From: Pacificispira sp040217575
Lineage (GTDB): Bacteria > Pseudomonadota > Alphaproteobacteria > UBA8366 > Aestuariispiraceae
DNA: 64,000 bases
Reading direction: 5' to 3'
NCBI GenBank assembly: GCA_040217575.1
Contig: JAVJPW010000002.1
Location: forward strand, 496,001 to 560,000
The notes below the pieces were generated by a model. That model did no database searches and was not told the origin of the DNA. It saw nothing but the letters and a program-made list of their open reading frames with translations. A program made the translations under genes and the position numbers. Positions 26,701 through 36,479 of this stretch are shown here, in pieces; within the stretch, counting starts at the first letter, position 1; each line of letters begins with the position of its first letter.

Positions 26701-29115
26701 GTGAAGGATCAATATCGTGTGGTCGTCATTGGCGGCGGTGTCGTCGGTGCATCGGTTCTGTATCACCTGGCGAAATTCGGCTGGACCGACGTGGCGCTGG
26801 TGGAACGGTCCGTCCTGACGGCCGGGTCGTCATGGCACGCGGCCGGTGGAATTCACGCCCTGAACGCGGACCCGAACATGGCGGCGCTTCAGGCCTACAC
26901 GATTGATCTGCTTTCGGAAATTCAGGAAGAAAGCGGCCAGGATATCGGCCTGCATATGACCGGCGGCATCACCGTTGCCGCCGACCCGAACCGTTGGGAA
27001 TGGCTGCAGTCGGCCTATCGGATTTTCCAGACCATCGGCATCGAAGACTGCTATTTGATGACGCCTGAAGAGATCAAGGAGAAGTGTCCGATCATGGACA
27101 CGACCGGCGTGATCGGCGGACTGTGGGCCGACCGCGAAGGGTATATCGATACCACCGGCACCGTTCATGCCTATGCCAAGGCGGCAAAAATGCGCGGCGC
27201 CGAAGTGATCGAACACAACAAGGTCGAAGAACTGAACCAACGCGCGGACGGGACCTGGGATGTGGTCACGGAAAAGGGGACGATACACGCTGAACATATC
27301 GTCAATGCGGGCGGCCTTTGGGCGAAACAGGTGGGCCGCATGGTCGGGCTGGACCTGCCGCTGTCGCCGCTGGAACACCATTATCTGGTGACCGAAGATA
27401 TTCCCGAAGTTGCGGAACTGGATTTTGAAGTACCGATGACGGTCGACCTGGAGGGGTTCACCTATCTGCGTCAGGACCAGAAGGGCGTGCTGCTGGGAAT
27501 CTACGAGGTCAACCACAAACACTGGAACATGGACGGCGCGCCGTGGGACTACGGGTTCGAGTTGATCCAGGAAGATTTCGACCGGATCGAAAAGGAACTG
27601 GAAATGGGCTTCAACCGCTATCCCTGCCTGCAGACGGCAGGGGTGAAGCGGTGGGTGAACGGGGCTTTCACCTTCTCCCCCGACGGGAACCCGCTGGTCG
27701 GTCCGGTAAGCGGTCTTCGCAACCACTGGCTGGCCTGCGGCGTCATGGCGGGCTTCCTACAGGGCGGCGGCGTCGGAAAGACGCTGGCGGAATGGATGAT
27801 CCACGGCGATACGGAAGCCGACGCCTGGTCCATGGACATCGCGCGCTACGGCGCATTCACGTCCAACCGCGAATATATCAAACAGACGACAGGCCAGTTC
27901 TATTCCCGCCGGTTCGTCATGACCTATCCGAACGAACAACTGCCGGCCGGGCGGCCGCTGAAAAAGGCACCCGCCTATGACGGCATGACCGCCGCAGGCT
28001 GCCAATGGGGCAACAGCTGGGGGCTGGAAGTGCCGTTGATGTTCGGCCCGCCCGGTTATCAGGAAAACCCGACACTGAAACGGTCCAATGCCTTCGACAT
28101 CGTGGCCGAAGAATGCAAGGCCGTGCGCGAGGGGGTCGGTCTTTTGGATATCACCGGCTTTTCACGCTACGAAGTCACGGGCGCGGACGCGGAATCCTGG
28201 CTGGACCGGATGATGGCGTCCAAGCTTCCGAAGCCGGGTCGGGCGCGGCTTGCGCCCATGATCTCCCCCGAAGGGAAGATGAAGGGCGATCTGACCGTCT
28301 TCAACTGGGGGGACGGCACCTGGTGGATCATGGGGTCCTACTATCTGCGCAACTGGCACATGCGCTGGTTCCACGACCATCTGGACGGCAATGTCCAGGT
28401 CCGGGACATTTCCGACAATGTCTGCGGTTTTTCCCTGGCCGGGCCGAAATCCCGCGAGGTGATTCAGCGTCTGACGCATCAGGACATGAGCCACGAAGCC
28501 TTCCCGATCTTCGGCTGCCGGGAGGTGGATGTCGGCCTGATCCGCGCGAAAGTGGGCCGTCTGTCGGTCGCGGGCGAATTGGGCTACGAAATCAACTGCC
28601 ACGCGATGGAACATATCGCACTGCGCGAAATGCTGCTGGAAGCGGGCGCCGAAAGCGGTATCCGCGAATACGGGTTCTATGCCATGAACTCACTGCGGCT
28701 GGAAAAAAGCTTCGGCATCTGGAACGCGGAGTTCATGCAGGACCGGACGCCGGGCATGGTCGGTATGGACCGCTGGATCGACTGGACCAAGGGTGATTTC
28801 GTCGGCCGCGCCGCCGCATTGAAGGAAAAGGAAGGCAACACGGCGCCCTTGCGACTGGTCACCCTGGAAGTCGATTCGGACGGGGCGGACGCATCCGGGT
28901 ACGAACCGGTATGGGCAGACGGAAAGCGCGTCGGTTTCATCACTTCCGGCGGATACGGCCATCATGTGAAAAAGAGCCTGGCCATGGCGCTGGTCGAACC
29001 GGACCGCGCCGACAGCGGAACGGAACTGTCCATCCACGTGGTCGGTGTGGAACGCGGCGCACGGGTGATCGACGCATCCCCCTATGATCCGCAGGGCGCG
29101 CGCATGCGCATCTGA
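26701..29115 (+). CDS. Dimethylglycine dehydrogenase-like FAD/folate oxidoreductase
   Basis: The 804-aa protein has an N-terminal DAO-type FAD domain (VVVIGGGVVGASVLYHL, residues 7-23) and a C-terminal aminomethyltransferase (GcvT-like) folate domain from about 440, with GVGLLDITGFSRYEVTG and GFYAMNSLRLEKSFG. The segment AGSSWHAAGG holds the histidine that binds FAD covalently in dimethylglycine and sarcosine dehydrogenases. It would demethylate an N-methylglycine compound and pass one carbon to tetrahydrofolate. The start is GTG 26701 after GGGAGGG. It is coupled to the next gene and faces the sox operon. The exact substrate is inferred. Confidence 0.88.
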   Translation: MKDQYRVVVIGGGVVGASVLYHLAKFGWTDVALVERSVLTAGSSWHAAGGIHALNADPNMAALQAYTIDLLSEIQEESGQDIGLHMTGGITVAADPNRWEWLQSAYRIFQTIGIEDCYLMTPEEIKEKCPIMDTTGVIGGLWADREGYIDTTGTVHAYAKAAKMRGAEVIEHNKVEELNQRADGTWDVVTEKGTIHAEHIVNAGGLWAKQVGRMVGLDLPLSPLEHHYLVTEDIPEVAELDFEVPMTVDLEGFTYLRQDQKGVLLGIYEVNHKHWNMDGAPWDYGFELIQEDFDRIEKELEMGFNRYPCLQTAGVKRWVNGAFTFSPDGNPLVGPVSGLRNHWLACGVMAGFLQGGGVGKTLAEWMIHGDTEADAWSMDIARYGAFTSNREYIKQTTGQFYSRRFVMTYPNEQLPAGRPLKKAPAYDGMTAAGCQWGNSWGLEVPLMFGPPGYQENPTLKRSNAFDIVAEECKAVREGVGLLDITGFSRYEVTGADAESWLDRMMASKLPKPGRARLAPMISPEGKMKGDLTVFNWGDGTWWIMGSYYLRNWHMRWFHDHLDGNVQVRDISDNVCGFSLAGPKSREVIQRLTHQDMSHEAFPIFGCREVDVGLIRAKVGRLSVAGELGYEINCHAMEHIALREMLLEAGAESGIREYGFYAMNSLRLEKSFGIWNAEFMQDRTPGMVGMDRWIDWTKGDFVGRAAALKEKEGNTAPLRLVTLEVDSDGADASGYEPVWADGKRVGFITSGGYGHHVKKSLAMALVEPDRADSGTELSIHVVGVERGARVIDASPYDPQGARMRI

Positions 29116-29945
29116 TGATGGCAGCGGGGCTTTCGAATCGTCCGTTGCGGTCGATTGCGGATGATGAAATGGAAACCTACCGCCAGGAAGGGGTTGTCTG
29201 CCTGCGGCAGATCTTCCCGGATGACTGGATTGAGTTCATGCGCGATGCGGTGGAAATCGCCATGGCAAATCCGGGACCCCATTCGGAAGAATACGAACGC
29301 GACGGCGGCGGGCGTTTTTTTGGTGACCTGGACATCTGGCGGCGTCATGACCCGTTCCGCCGGTTCATCCTGAAATCCCCCGCGGCGGAAATTGCCGGCC
29401 GGGTGATGCAGGCCGACAGGGTCAATTTTTTCTATGACCAGCTGCTGGTAAAGGAACCCGGCACTGCCGCAGCGACACCCTGGCACCAGGATCAGCCCTA
29501 TTGGGCTGTGTCCGGTCGGCAGGTTGCTTCGATCTGGTTGCCGTTCGATCCGGTGGAGAAATCGGCGGCTGTGGAATATATACGCGGGTCCCATAACTGG
29601 ACCGAATACAGCCCCTATCATTTCTCCGACGGCAGTGCGTATGCCGACACCGGCCTTCCCATGCTGCCGGATATCGAGGCGGCACGGGGCGACTACGACA
29701 TCGTCTCGTTTGAAATGGAACCGGGCGACTGTCTGGTCTTTCAGGCGATGATCGTTCATGGCGCGCCGGCAAACCGGACCGGCAACCGGCGGCGTGCCCT
29801 TGCAACCCGGTGGACCGGTGACGATGCGCGCTACTGCATCCGGCAGGGTGAAGTCGCAATTCCGACACGTGACCCCGGTCTGGGTCACGGCGACCGGATG
29901 GACTGCGACGACTTTCCGTGTGTATGGGTGCGGGCCGCCCCCTAG
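29115..29945 (+). CDS. Phytanoyl-CoA dioxygenase (PhyH) family oxygenase
   Basis: This 276-aa Fe(II)/2-oxoglutarate oxygenase has the iron triad His124 and Asp126 in PWHQDQPYW and His215 in MIVHGAPAN, with a nearby Arg (about 225) for 2-oxoglutarate. Its start overlaps the stop of the dimethylglycine dehydrogenase-like gene in TGATG, so the two are made together. Substrates of the family include ectoine and small amines. Given the partner and the neighbouring sarcosine oxidase, a methylated amine is a reasonable guess, not a finding. Its stop overlaps the convergent soxG stop by 4 bp. Confidence 0.87.
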   Translation: MMAAGLSNRPLRSIADDEMETYRQEGVVCLRQIFPDDWIEFMRDAVEIAMANPGPHSEEYERDGGGRFFGDLDIWRRHDPFRRFILKSPAAEIAGRVMQADRVNFFYDQLLVKEPGTAAATPWHQDQPYWAVSGRQVASIWLPFDPVEKSAAVEYIRGSHNWTEYSPYHFSDGSAYADTGLPMLPDIEAARGDYDIVSFEMEPGDCLVFQAMIVHGAPANRTGNRRRALATRWTGDDARYCIRQGEVAIPTRDPGLGHGDRMDCDDFPCVWVRAAP

Positions 29946-30553
29946 ATCGGATCGCCGATCCGCAGACCGAATTCCAGCGAGCTTTCATGCAGCCAGCGCT
30001 GGAAGTCGACGGCAAAGGAACGCGCGACATAGATATCGACACTGTCGTACGCACGGCAGTGGATCGTCGCCGAAAAATGGCTCATCAGCGAGTTGATGCT
30101 GTCGCCTGCTACCATACGGTCGAAATCGATTGTCGATCCCTTGACCAGAAGGTCGCGCAGGCGCGGGCCGGACACACGCCAGCAGACGCGTGAATGGCCC
30201 TGGTCCGTTACCGCGCCCAGGTCTTGCGTCACCTTGGCGGTGATTGTGGCGAACAGGTCGCGGCCTTCCTTTTCCGTAATCAACCAGCGGTTCGGGCCGA
30301 CCCAAAGGATGGCGTTCCCGCCCGATTCCGTCGCCTTGCAGTTTCCGGGCGCGGGCTCGGTGCCGCAGGCATCCCCGACAGCCTTTGCACAGTCTGCCGC
30401 CCGGTCTTCCCAGGCATCCACATGGACAATGGCAAGCGCCCGACGTTCCTGAAGCGTAATGCCGGGTGCACCGTCCTTGATGGCGCCGAAATCGCCTGGC
30501 GCATAGTGGCCTTCCAATGCGGAACGGCGGGTCAATATGGTCGCATCAGCCAT
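29942..30553 (-). CDS. soxG: Sarcosine oxidase, gamma subunit
   Basis: This 203-aa subunit is the least conserved part of heterotetrameric sarcosine oxidase. It is recognised by GPNRWLITE, the C-terminal SATIHCRAYDSVDIYVARSF and its position after soxA. The start ATG 30553 overlaps the soxA stop by 8 bp. It packs on the folate domain of SoxA and has no catalytic residues of its own in characterised complexes. The C-terminal LEFGLRIGDPI is family-typical. It is the last gene of soxBDAG. Confidence 0.9.
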   Translation of the reverse strand: MADATILTRRSALEGHYAPGDFGAIKDGAPGITLQERRALAIVHVDAWEDRAADCAKAVGDACGTEPAPGNCKATESGGNAILWVGPNRWLITEKEGRDLFATITAKVTQDLGAVTDQGHSRVCWRVSGPRLRDLLVKGSTIDFDRMVAGDSINSLMSHFSATIHCRAYDSVDIYVARSFAVDFQRWLHESSLEFGLRIGDPI

Positions 30554-33500
30554 GCAGGCGTTCCCCTTTCTGATCGACAAAGACAGGGTTCGTGACGCGT
30601 GCCGGGACAGAGATTTTTCGCAAGGGGAATGTGACCAGAACCGTGTCCCCTTCGCGGTCCAGCCCGCCTTCCAGCAGCGCCAGCGCCATGGGCGTTTCCA
30701 GTTCGGGGCTGAACCCGTTCGCGGTGACGTGTCCCAGCATCTTTATCGGCGGCGGCTTGGCCTGATCCGCCATCTCGATAATCTGGGATCCGTTGGGCAG
30801 GGACGATTTTCCATCGACGGGGACAAGCCCCACCAGCTTCTTACGGTCGTCGTCCCGGAACCCTTCGCGATAGGCAAGGGCCTTGCCGACAAAGTCCTTC
30901 TTGGTCGACAGCATCTTTTCAAGACCCAGGTCCTGTGCCGTCGTCCGCCCGTCCAGTTCCGAACCCGCGACATGGCCCTTTTCGATCCGCATGTTGCCCA
31001 GTGCTTCCAGACCGTAGGGCACAATGTCGAACTCCCGGCCCGCGTCCATCAACGCGTCCCAGACCTGCTGGCCATAGTCGCTGGGCACATTGATTTCGTA
31101 TGCCAGTTCCCCGGAAAAGCTGATCCGGAAAAGCCGCGCGGGAACGCCACCCGCTGCCTTGCACGGGCCACAGGCCATGAAGGGGAATTTTTCGTCCGAC
31201 AGGTCGATATCGACCACTTTTTGCATGGCGGCCCGGCTGTTCGGACCCGCAAGGGCGATCGCCGCATATTGTTCGGTGACGCTGACGACCTTCACCCGCA
31301 GGTCCGGCCAAACGACCTGAAGGTAATATTCAAGCTGTGCCATGACACCGACCGCGTTTGCCGTGGTCGTTGTCATGACATAGTGATTTTCAGCCAGCCG
31401 CGATGTCGTGCCGTCGTCATGGACCTGCCCGTCATTTCGCAGCATCAGGCCATAACGCGCCTTTCCAACCGGCAGTTTCGCGAACCCGTTCGTATAGACC
31501 CGGTTCAGAAAGGCACCCGCATCCGGGCCCTGAATGTCGATCTTGCCCAGTGTCGTCACATCGCAGATGCCAAGGGACTGCCGGGTCTGGCACGTCTCGC
31601 GTACATACGCCTCGCGCAGGGTTTCGCCCGGCTTCGCCGGATAGTATCGCGGTCGGTCCCACAGGCCCGCCGGCACCCATTCGCACCCTTGCGCATCGTG
31701 CCAGTCATGCATCGGCGAACGGCGCAGCGGGCGATAGGCACGGTCCCGTTCCGGGCCGCCCATGACGCCGATGGCGATGGGGGTGTAGGGCGGCCGGAAG
31801 GTCGTCGTGCCGACCTGCTGGATCGGCTCGCCCCGCAAGGACGCCATGATGGCAAGGCCGGTAATGTTGGACGTCTTGCCCTGGTCGGTTCCCATGCCCA
31901 GCGTCGTATAGCGTTTCAGATGTTCGACGGAAACAAACCCTTCCCGGTGGGCCAGCCTGACATCGTCCGCACTGACGTCGTCCTGATGGTCGACGAACTT
32001 CTTCGGATGCCCCGTGGGCGGGTCCGGCGCCTCCCAAAGTGGTTCGGTGCGGGCGGGCCGTTCGGACGGGGTGTCGGGCACAGTCCAGGTCTTGTCCGCC
32101 GTATGTCCGGTGGCCGCCGCCGCCTCTACACCGCGGATGAACCCTTCGGACAGACATGCCTGCAGCGAAAACCGACCGGCCGCGGCGCCTGCCGACCGTT
32201 CGGGGCGTTTTGGGTCGCCCGGTACGAAACAGCACAGTTTCGGATCCCAAACCGGTCTGGCACCGGTCTGGCTTGAAAGATGAACCGCCGGTTGCCATCC
32301 GCCCGATATCGCCAGCAGGTCACAGGAAACATGCTGCACCGTACCGCCCACCAGCGGCATGACATCGACGGACTGAAGCCCGAAATGCCCATGGGTGTTG
32401 ACGACCGCATGACTTGCCAGAACGGGAATCCCTTCCGCCTTGACCCTGTCGATCAGATCCGACTGCGCATCCCCGCGTGGATCGACCACGGCCTGGACGC
32501 TGGCCCCGGCCGCGATCAGGTCCAGGGCGGTTCGGTAAGCATCGTCATTGTTGGCGAAAATGACGGCACGTCGTCCCGGCAGCACACCGAACTCGTTGAT
32601 ATAGGTGCGCACCGCACCTGCCAGCATGATGCCCGGACGGTCGTTGTTGCCGAAGACCAGCGGCTGTTCCAGTGCGCCCGTCGCCAGCACGACCTGTGCT
32701 GCGCGGAACCGCCACCATCGTTGACGGGGCAGATGGTCCGGCGGTTCCGGGTAATGGTCTGCCACCCGTTCAACGGCACCGATCAGATTGTCGTCGTAAT
32801 AGCCGAACGCCGTGGTTCTGGTGAACAGCTTCACATTCGGCAATGTCTTCAGGTGTGCGACGGTCTTTTCCGCCCATTCGTGGCCGGGCGCGCCGTCGAT
32901 TTCCATACGTTCCTTCAGCAGGCGCCCGCCGAACACGGGGTTTTCGTCCACCAGAATAACCCGCGCGCCCGCCTCTGCGGCCGTCAGCGCCGCGCCCAGG
33001 CCCGCCGGCCCGCCGCCGATGACCAGCACATCGCAATGCGCGCTTGCCCGTTCGTAGCGGTCGGGGTCGGGCTCGTGGCTGCCGGTGCCCATGCCCGCGG
33101 ACTTTCGGATGATCTTTTCAAAAAACATCCAAAGTTTCGTGTTCGAAAACGGACCCATGAAGGTCTTGTAATAGAACCCGGCCGGGATGAAGCGGGCAAT
33201 AAGCTGGTTTATCGCCTGGGTGTCGTATTTCAGGTTCGGCCAACGGTTCTGGCTGGTCGCGGACAGGCCGTCATATAGTTCAGCCACCGTTGCGCGGGTA
33301 TTCGGTTCCTGACGGTTTCCGCCGCGCATGCCGACCAGTGCATTCGGTTCTTCCGCCCCGGCTGAAAAGATGCCGCGCGGCCGGTGATATTTGAAGCTGC
33401 GGCCGACCAGGGTGACATCGTTCGCCAGCAGGGCGGACGCCAGTGTGTCGCCTTCGTAGCCTTCATAGCTTTTTCCGTCGAAGGTAAAGTGCAGCGGCTT

Positions 33501-33554
33501 CGACCGGTCGATGCGCCCGAATCCGTTCAGACGTTTTGGCTGATGTCCTGTCAT
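30546..33554 (-). CDS. soxA: Sarcosine oxidase, alpha subunit
   Basis: The 1002-aa subunit binds NAD and tetrahydrofolate. It has the N-terminal 2Fe-2S-like domain without iron (FTFDGKSYEGYEGDTLASAL), then a dinucleotide-binding domain (CDVLVIGGGPAGLGAALTAA near 173). The C-terminal GcvT-like folate domain is from about 610 and carries LNRVYTNGFAKLPVGKARYG and VPYGLEALGNMRIEKGH. The complex oxidises sarcosine to glycine, hydrogen peroxide and 5,10-methylene-THF. The start overlaps soxD by 4 bp. Full length matches characterised alpha subunits. Confidence 0.96.
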   Translation of the reverse strand: MTGHQPKRLNGFGRIDRSKPLHFTFDGKSYEGYEGDTLASALLANDVTLVGRSFKYHRPRGIFSAGAEEPNALVGMRGGNRQEPNTRATVAELYDGLSATSQNRWPNLKYDTQAINQLIARFIPAGFYYKTFMGPFSNTKLWMFFEKIIRKSAGMGTGSHEPDPDRYERASAHCDVLVIGGGPAGLGAALTAAEAGARVILVDENPVFGGRLLKERMEIDGAPGHEWAEKTVAHLKTLPNVKLFTRTTAFGYYDDNLIGAVERVADHYPEPPDHLPRQRWWRFRAAQVVLATGALEQPLVFGNNDRPGIMLAGAVRTYINEFGVLPGRRAVIFANNDDAYRTALDLIAAGASVQAVVDPRGDAQSDLIDRVKAEGIPVLASHAVVNTHGHFGLQSVDVMPLVGGTVQHVSCDLLAISGGWQPAVHLSSQTGARPVWDPKLCCFVPGDPKRPERSAGAAAGRFSLQACLSEGFIRGVEAAAATGHTADKTWTVPDTPSERPARTEPLWEAPDPPTGHPKKFVDHQDDVSADDVRLAHREGFVSVEHLKRYTTLGMGTDQGKTSNITGLAIMASLRGEPIQQVGTTTFRPPYTPIAIGVMGGPERDRAYRPLRRSPMHDWHDAQGCEWVPAGLWDRPRYYPAKPGETLREAYVRETCQTRQSLGICDVTTLGKIDIQGPDAGAFLNRVYTNGFAKLPVGKARYGLMLRNDGQVHDDGTTSRLAENHYVMTTTTANAVGVMAQLEYYLQVVWPDLRVKVVSVTEQYAAIALAGPNSRAAMQKVVDIDLSDEKFPFMACGPCKAAGGVPARLFRISFSGELAYEINVPSDYGQQVWDALMDAGREFDIVPYGLEALGNMRIEKGHVAGSELDGRTTAQDLGLEKMLSTKKDFVGKALAYREGFRDDDRKKLVGLVPVDGKSSLPNGSQIIEMADQAKPPPIKMLGHVTANGFSPELETPMALALLEGGLDREGDTVLVTFPLRKISVPARVTNPVFVDQKGERLHG

Positions 33555-33847
33555 TGGCCGGTCTCCCCGCCGGACGCGGGCTCGTCCGACATGGCGCCAC
33601 GGGCCGGGCCGGTCGCCAGGATTTCATGGGTCAGCGTGTTGCGCCGGACCCGGATCCATTGTCGGCAACCGCCGACATGGTGCCAGTATTCCAGATGCGG
33701 TCCGCGTGGGTTGTCGCGTTGATAGACGGCTTCAAACCAGTCGTCTTCGGACGCGTCCAGGGCCGGTTCCGCGACTGTGGCGTCGCCGCCATAGCTGAAT
33801 TCCAGCTGGTCGCGGTCGCCGCAATATGGGCAGTGAATTCGAAACAT
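33551..33847 (-). CDS. soxD: Sarcosine oxidase, delta subunit
   Basis: This 98-aa subunit binds zinc in characterised complexes. The ligands are visible as the CPYCG pair near the N-terminus (Cys6, Cys9) and EYWHHVGGCRQW near residue 60. It stabilises the tetramer. It lies 20 bp after soxB and overlaps soxA by 4 bp. Confidence 0.95.
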   Translation of the reverse strand: MFRIHCPYCGDRDQLEFSYGGDATVAEPALDASEDDWFEAVYQRDNPRGPHLEYWHHVGGCRQWIRVRRNTLTHEILATGPARGAMSDEPASGGETGQ

Positions 33848-33867
33848 GTCCTTTTGCCCCTATGCCA

Positions 33868-35124
33868 TCAATGCAGTTTCGGTACCGGTCCGGCGCCGCG
33901 TTCGTCGACGACGCGCCCGGTACGGAACCGTTCCAGGTTCAGATCGCGGTTGATCCAGTGCGGCTCGTCATGGGCGATTGTGTGGGCAAATACCCAGCCG
34001 GATCCCGGCGTCGCCTTGAACCCGCCATAGCACCAGCCCCCGTTCAGATAGAGGCCCTTGACCGGTGTTTTGCCGATGATCGGGCTGCCGTCCATGGACA
34101 TGTCCATGACACCCGCCCAGTGCCGCAACATGCGGATAGGCCCGATGCACGGCATCAGGGCCATGCCCTCTTCCCCCAAATGTTCGATCAGCGGCATGTT
34201 TCCGCGTTGGGCATAAGAATTGTACCCGTCCAGATCGCCGCCGAAGACCAGGCCGCCCTTGTCAGACTGGCTGATATAGAAATGCCCTGCGCCGAAAGTG
34301 ACGACCCCGTCAATGAAGGGTTTCAGCGGTTCGGAAACGAACGCCTGCAGTAGGTGGCTTTCGATCGGAAGGGTCAGACCCGCCATGGCCGCGACATGGG
34401 TCGTATGACCGGCAACAGCCATGCCGATACGTTCCGCCCTGATCGAACCGCGGGAGGTTTCCACCCCCTTAACCGCGCCGTTCTGAATGTCGAAGCCCGT
34501 GACCTCGCAATTCTGGATGATATCGACGCCCAACCGGTCGGCACCGCGCGCAAATCCCCAGGCGACGGCATCGTGTCGGGCGGTGCCACCGCGGGGTTGC
34601 AACAGGCCGCCATGGATCGGGAAGCGCGCGGTATCGGAAAAATCCAGCATCGGCGCATACCGGCGAACCTGTGCAGGGTCCAGGAGTTCCGCATCGATGC
34701 CGTTCAGACGCATTGCGTTGCCGCGCCGTGCATAGGCATCCATCTGTGCGTCCGAATGCGCCAGATTCAGAACCCCGCGCTGGGAGAACATGACGTTGTA
34801 ATTCAGGTCGACCGACAGACCTTCCCACAGTTTCAGCGAATGTTCGTAGAAATGCGCATTCGCTTCCAACATGTAGTTCGACCGCACGATCGTCGTGTTC
34901 CGGCCGGTGTTCCCGCCACCGATATAACCTTTCTCCAGAACGGCGATGTTCGTCATGCCGTGCAATTTCGCCAGGTAATAGGCCGTTGCCAGCCCGTGCC
35001 CGCCGCCGCCGATGATGATCGCGTCATATTCGGGTTTGGGTTCCGGGTCGCGCCAGGCGCGCGTCCAGTGTTTCTGGCCCGTCAGACCGCCCTTTAGGAC
35101 GCTGAAAACGGAATATCGGGACAT
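33868..35124 (-). CDS. soxB: Sarcosine oxidase, beta subunit
   Basis: The 418-aa catalytic subunit binds FAD and covalent FMN. The FAD motif is IIIGGGGHGLATAYYLAKL near the start. The motif GGTARHDAVAWGFARG contains the histidine that carries FMN in Corynebacterium SoxB. The C-terminal GVMDMSMDGSPIIGKTPVKG and NGGWCYGGFKATPGSGW are conserved. ATG 35124 fits the usual start MSRYSVFS; upstream codons look non-coding. It is the first gene of soxBDAG, so the promoter should lie in 35125-35290. Confidence 0.96.
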   Translation of the reverse strand: MSRYSVFSVLKGGLTGQKHWTRAWRDPEPKPEYDAIIIGGGGHGLATAYYLAKLHGMTNIAVLEKGYIGGGNTGRNTTIVRSNYMLEANAHFYEHSLKLWEGLSVDLNYNVMFSQRGVLNLAHSDAQMDAYARRGNAMRLNGIDAELLDPAQVRRYAPMLDFSDTARFPIHGGLLQPRGGTARHDAVAWGFARGADRLGVDIIQNCEVTGFDIQNGAVKGVETSRGSIRAERIGMAVAGHTTHVAAMAGLTLPIESHLLQAFVSEPLKPFIDGVVTFGAGHFYISQSDKGGLVFGGDLDGYNSYAQRGNMPLIEHLGEEGMALMPCIGPIRMLRHWAGVMDMSMDGSPIIGKTPVKGLYLNGGWCYGGFKATPGSGWVFAHTIAHDEPHWINRDLNLERFRTGRVVDERGAGPVPKLH

Positions 35125-35290
35125 GGTCGCTTCGTCCTTGGATGAACGGGAAGCCGAACACGGCAGGACACCGCATTCAGGCATCCGACTTTGTACGAAG
35201 CCGGCGGCTGAAGCACGCGCGAAAACGCGTCCCCGACTGTTCTGTTTTTACCGAATGAGGAGTCGTTTTCTGAAAGGTCGGCTGATTGCC

Positions 35291-36037
35291 CTAACCCGAC
35301 TTCATCAGGACCGCCGTTCCCGAACGGTCGGGGATGACGACCGGGTGTTCTGGCTTGTCAGCAAAAAACTCGTCGACGGCTTGCCGAACGCCGGGCCAGG
35401 CGGTTCCGGCGTAATCGTGGACGATCAGCATGCCGCCAGCGTTCAGTCGCGGATAAAAGAACTTCAGCGCGGACTTTATCGGTTCGTAAAGATCGCAGTC
35501 CAAATGTACCAGGGCGAATCGCGCCTGGTCGGGGATCATCGATGCGGTCCCAGGAAACAAACCAGGACAATAGTGAATGTTGGGAGATTCCCCCACGAAG
35601 GCTTTCACTTCCGGCAGGTCACAAGCGTAGTCGCCGCCCGCCGACACGCTAAGGTCTGCGTCGGCATCGGCGTCGCTGAAACCTGAGAACGTGTCCAGCA
35701 GATATAGATCCCGATCGGGGGCCAGTTCCCGAAGGATTCGCGCGCTGGATCCCTTGAAAACGCCCAGTTCCGCGAAGGCGCCCGGGATGCCGCGCTTCTC
35801 GAGCCGGGTGATGTTCTGCATGAAGAAGAACAGGCGCACCTGGTCGGTGTGGTTGTTGCCCCTCCGTCCGTACCGCCAAAGCGGGCGCAAATATCCAAGC
35901 GACGGTTTGAAATGAATGCCGAGTTCGTCCGGGCGCGACGAAAGGTGAATTTTCGATGTACCGTTGTTGAACAAGGGATAGATAATATAGACCAGTATGT
36001 TACGCCAGATACGCCGAAAGGGCTTTAAAGGGTCCAT
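35291..36037 (-). CDS. TylF/macrocin O-methyltransferase-like protein
   Basis: The 248-aa protein has a SAM-binding motif in FAELGVFKGSSARILREL and the acidic metal region ALVHLDCDLYEPIKSALKFF, with a VHDY motif after it, as in TylF-type methyltransferases. The N-terminal 40 residues contain a hydrophobic patch (NILVYIIYPLF) that could associate with the membrane. These enzymes often modify sugars of antibiotics or surface glycans. The substrate is unknown. It is 166 bp upstream of soxB on the same strand and probably not part of that operon. Its base composition is slightly lower in GC at the N-terminal end. Confidence 0.83.
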   Translation of the reverse strand: MDPLKPFRRIWRNILVYIIYPLFNNGTSKIHLSSRPDELGIHFKPSLGYLRPLWRYGRRGNNHTDQVRLFFFMQNITRLEKRGIPGAFAELGVFKGSSARILRELAPDRDLYLLDTFSGFSDADADADLSVSAGGDYACDLPEVKAFVGESPNIHYCPGLFPGTASMIPDQARFALVHLDCDLYEPIKSALKFFYPRLNAGGMLIVHDYAGTAWPGVRQAVDEFFADKPEHPVVIPDRSGTAVLMKSG

Positions 36038-36072
36038 TCAGATACACTTTCCCATCAATGCAGGTGACAGTT

Positions 36073-36477
36073 TCATACACCGCGCCCCCGCAAGCGGTCG
36101 GTGTCGCGGCGTTCTTTCTTGGTCGGCCGACCTGCCCCGTCTTCGCGTCTGGCGACGGGCGGCGGAGTTTTCGATTTCGCTTTTGGCTGCGGTGGGGCCA
36201 GATCGGAATAAAGAGTTTGCGCTTCCGTCGCCGGTCCGCGCCGGGCGGCCGTCGCGACGACTTCTATGACTCGCACTGCCTGGCCCTGCGGAAAGGTCAG
36301 GACGTCACCTGGGCCGACCGAATGGGAGGGTTTGCGAACCGGTTGCCGATTGACGCGGCAATGACCGGCGGTGACGATTTCCGCCGCCAAAGTGCGGGTC
36401 TTGAAGAATCGCGCGTGCCACAGCCATTTGTCGATGCGGCACCGGCTGGCCCCCTGTGGTTCCGGGTTTTCCGACAT
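36073..36477 (-). CDS. S4-domain RNA-binding protein (HSP15-like)
   Basis: The 134-aa protein has an S4 domain (residues 12-70) with RIDKWLWHARFFKTRTLA and GHCRVNRQPVRKPSHSVGPGD, as in heat-shock protein 15, which recycles stalled 50S subunits. A basic, Pro/Lys-rich tail follows (95-134). The start lies 2 bp after the stop of the SUV3-like helicase gene, so the two are co-transcribed; this pairing recurs in alphaproteobacteria. Confidence 0.9.
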   Translation of the reverse strand: MSENPEPQGASRCRIDKWLWHARFFKTRTLAAEIVTAGHCRVNRQPVRKPSHSVGPGDVLTFPQGQAVRVIEVVATAARRGPATEAQTLYSDLAPPQPKAKSKTPPPVARREDGAGRPTKKERRDTDRLRGRGV

Positions 36478-36479
36478 GG

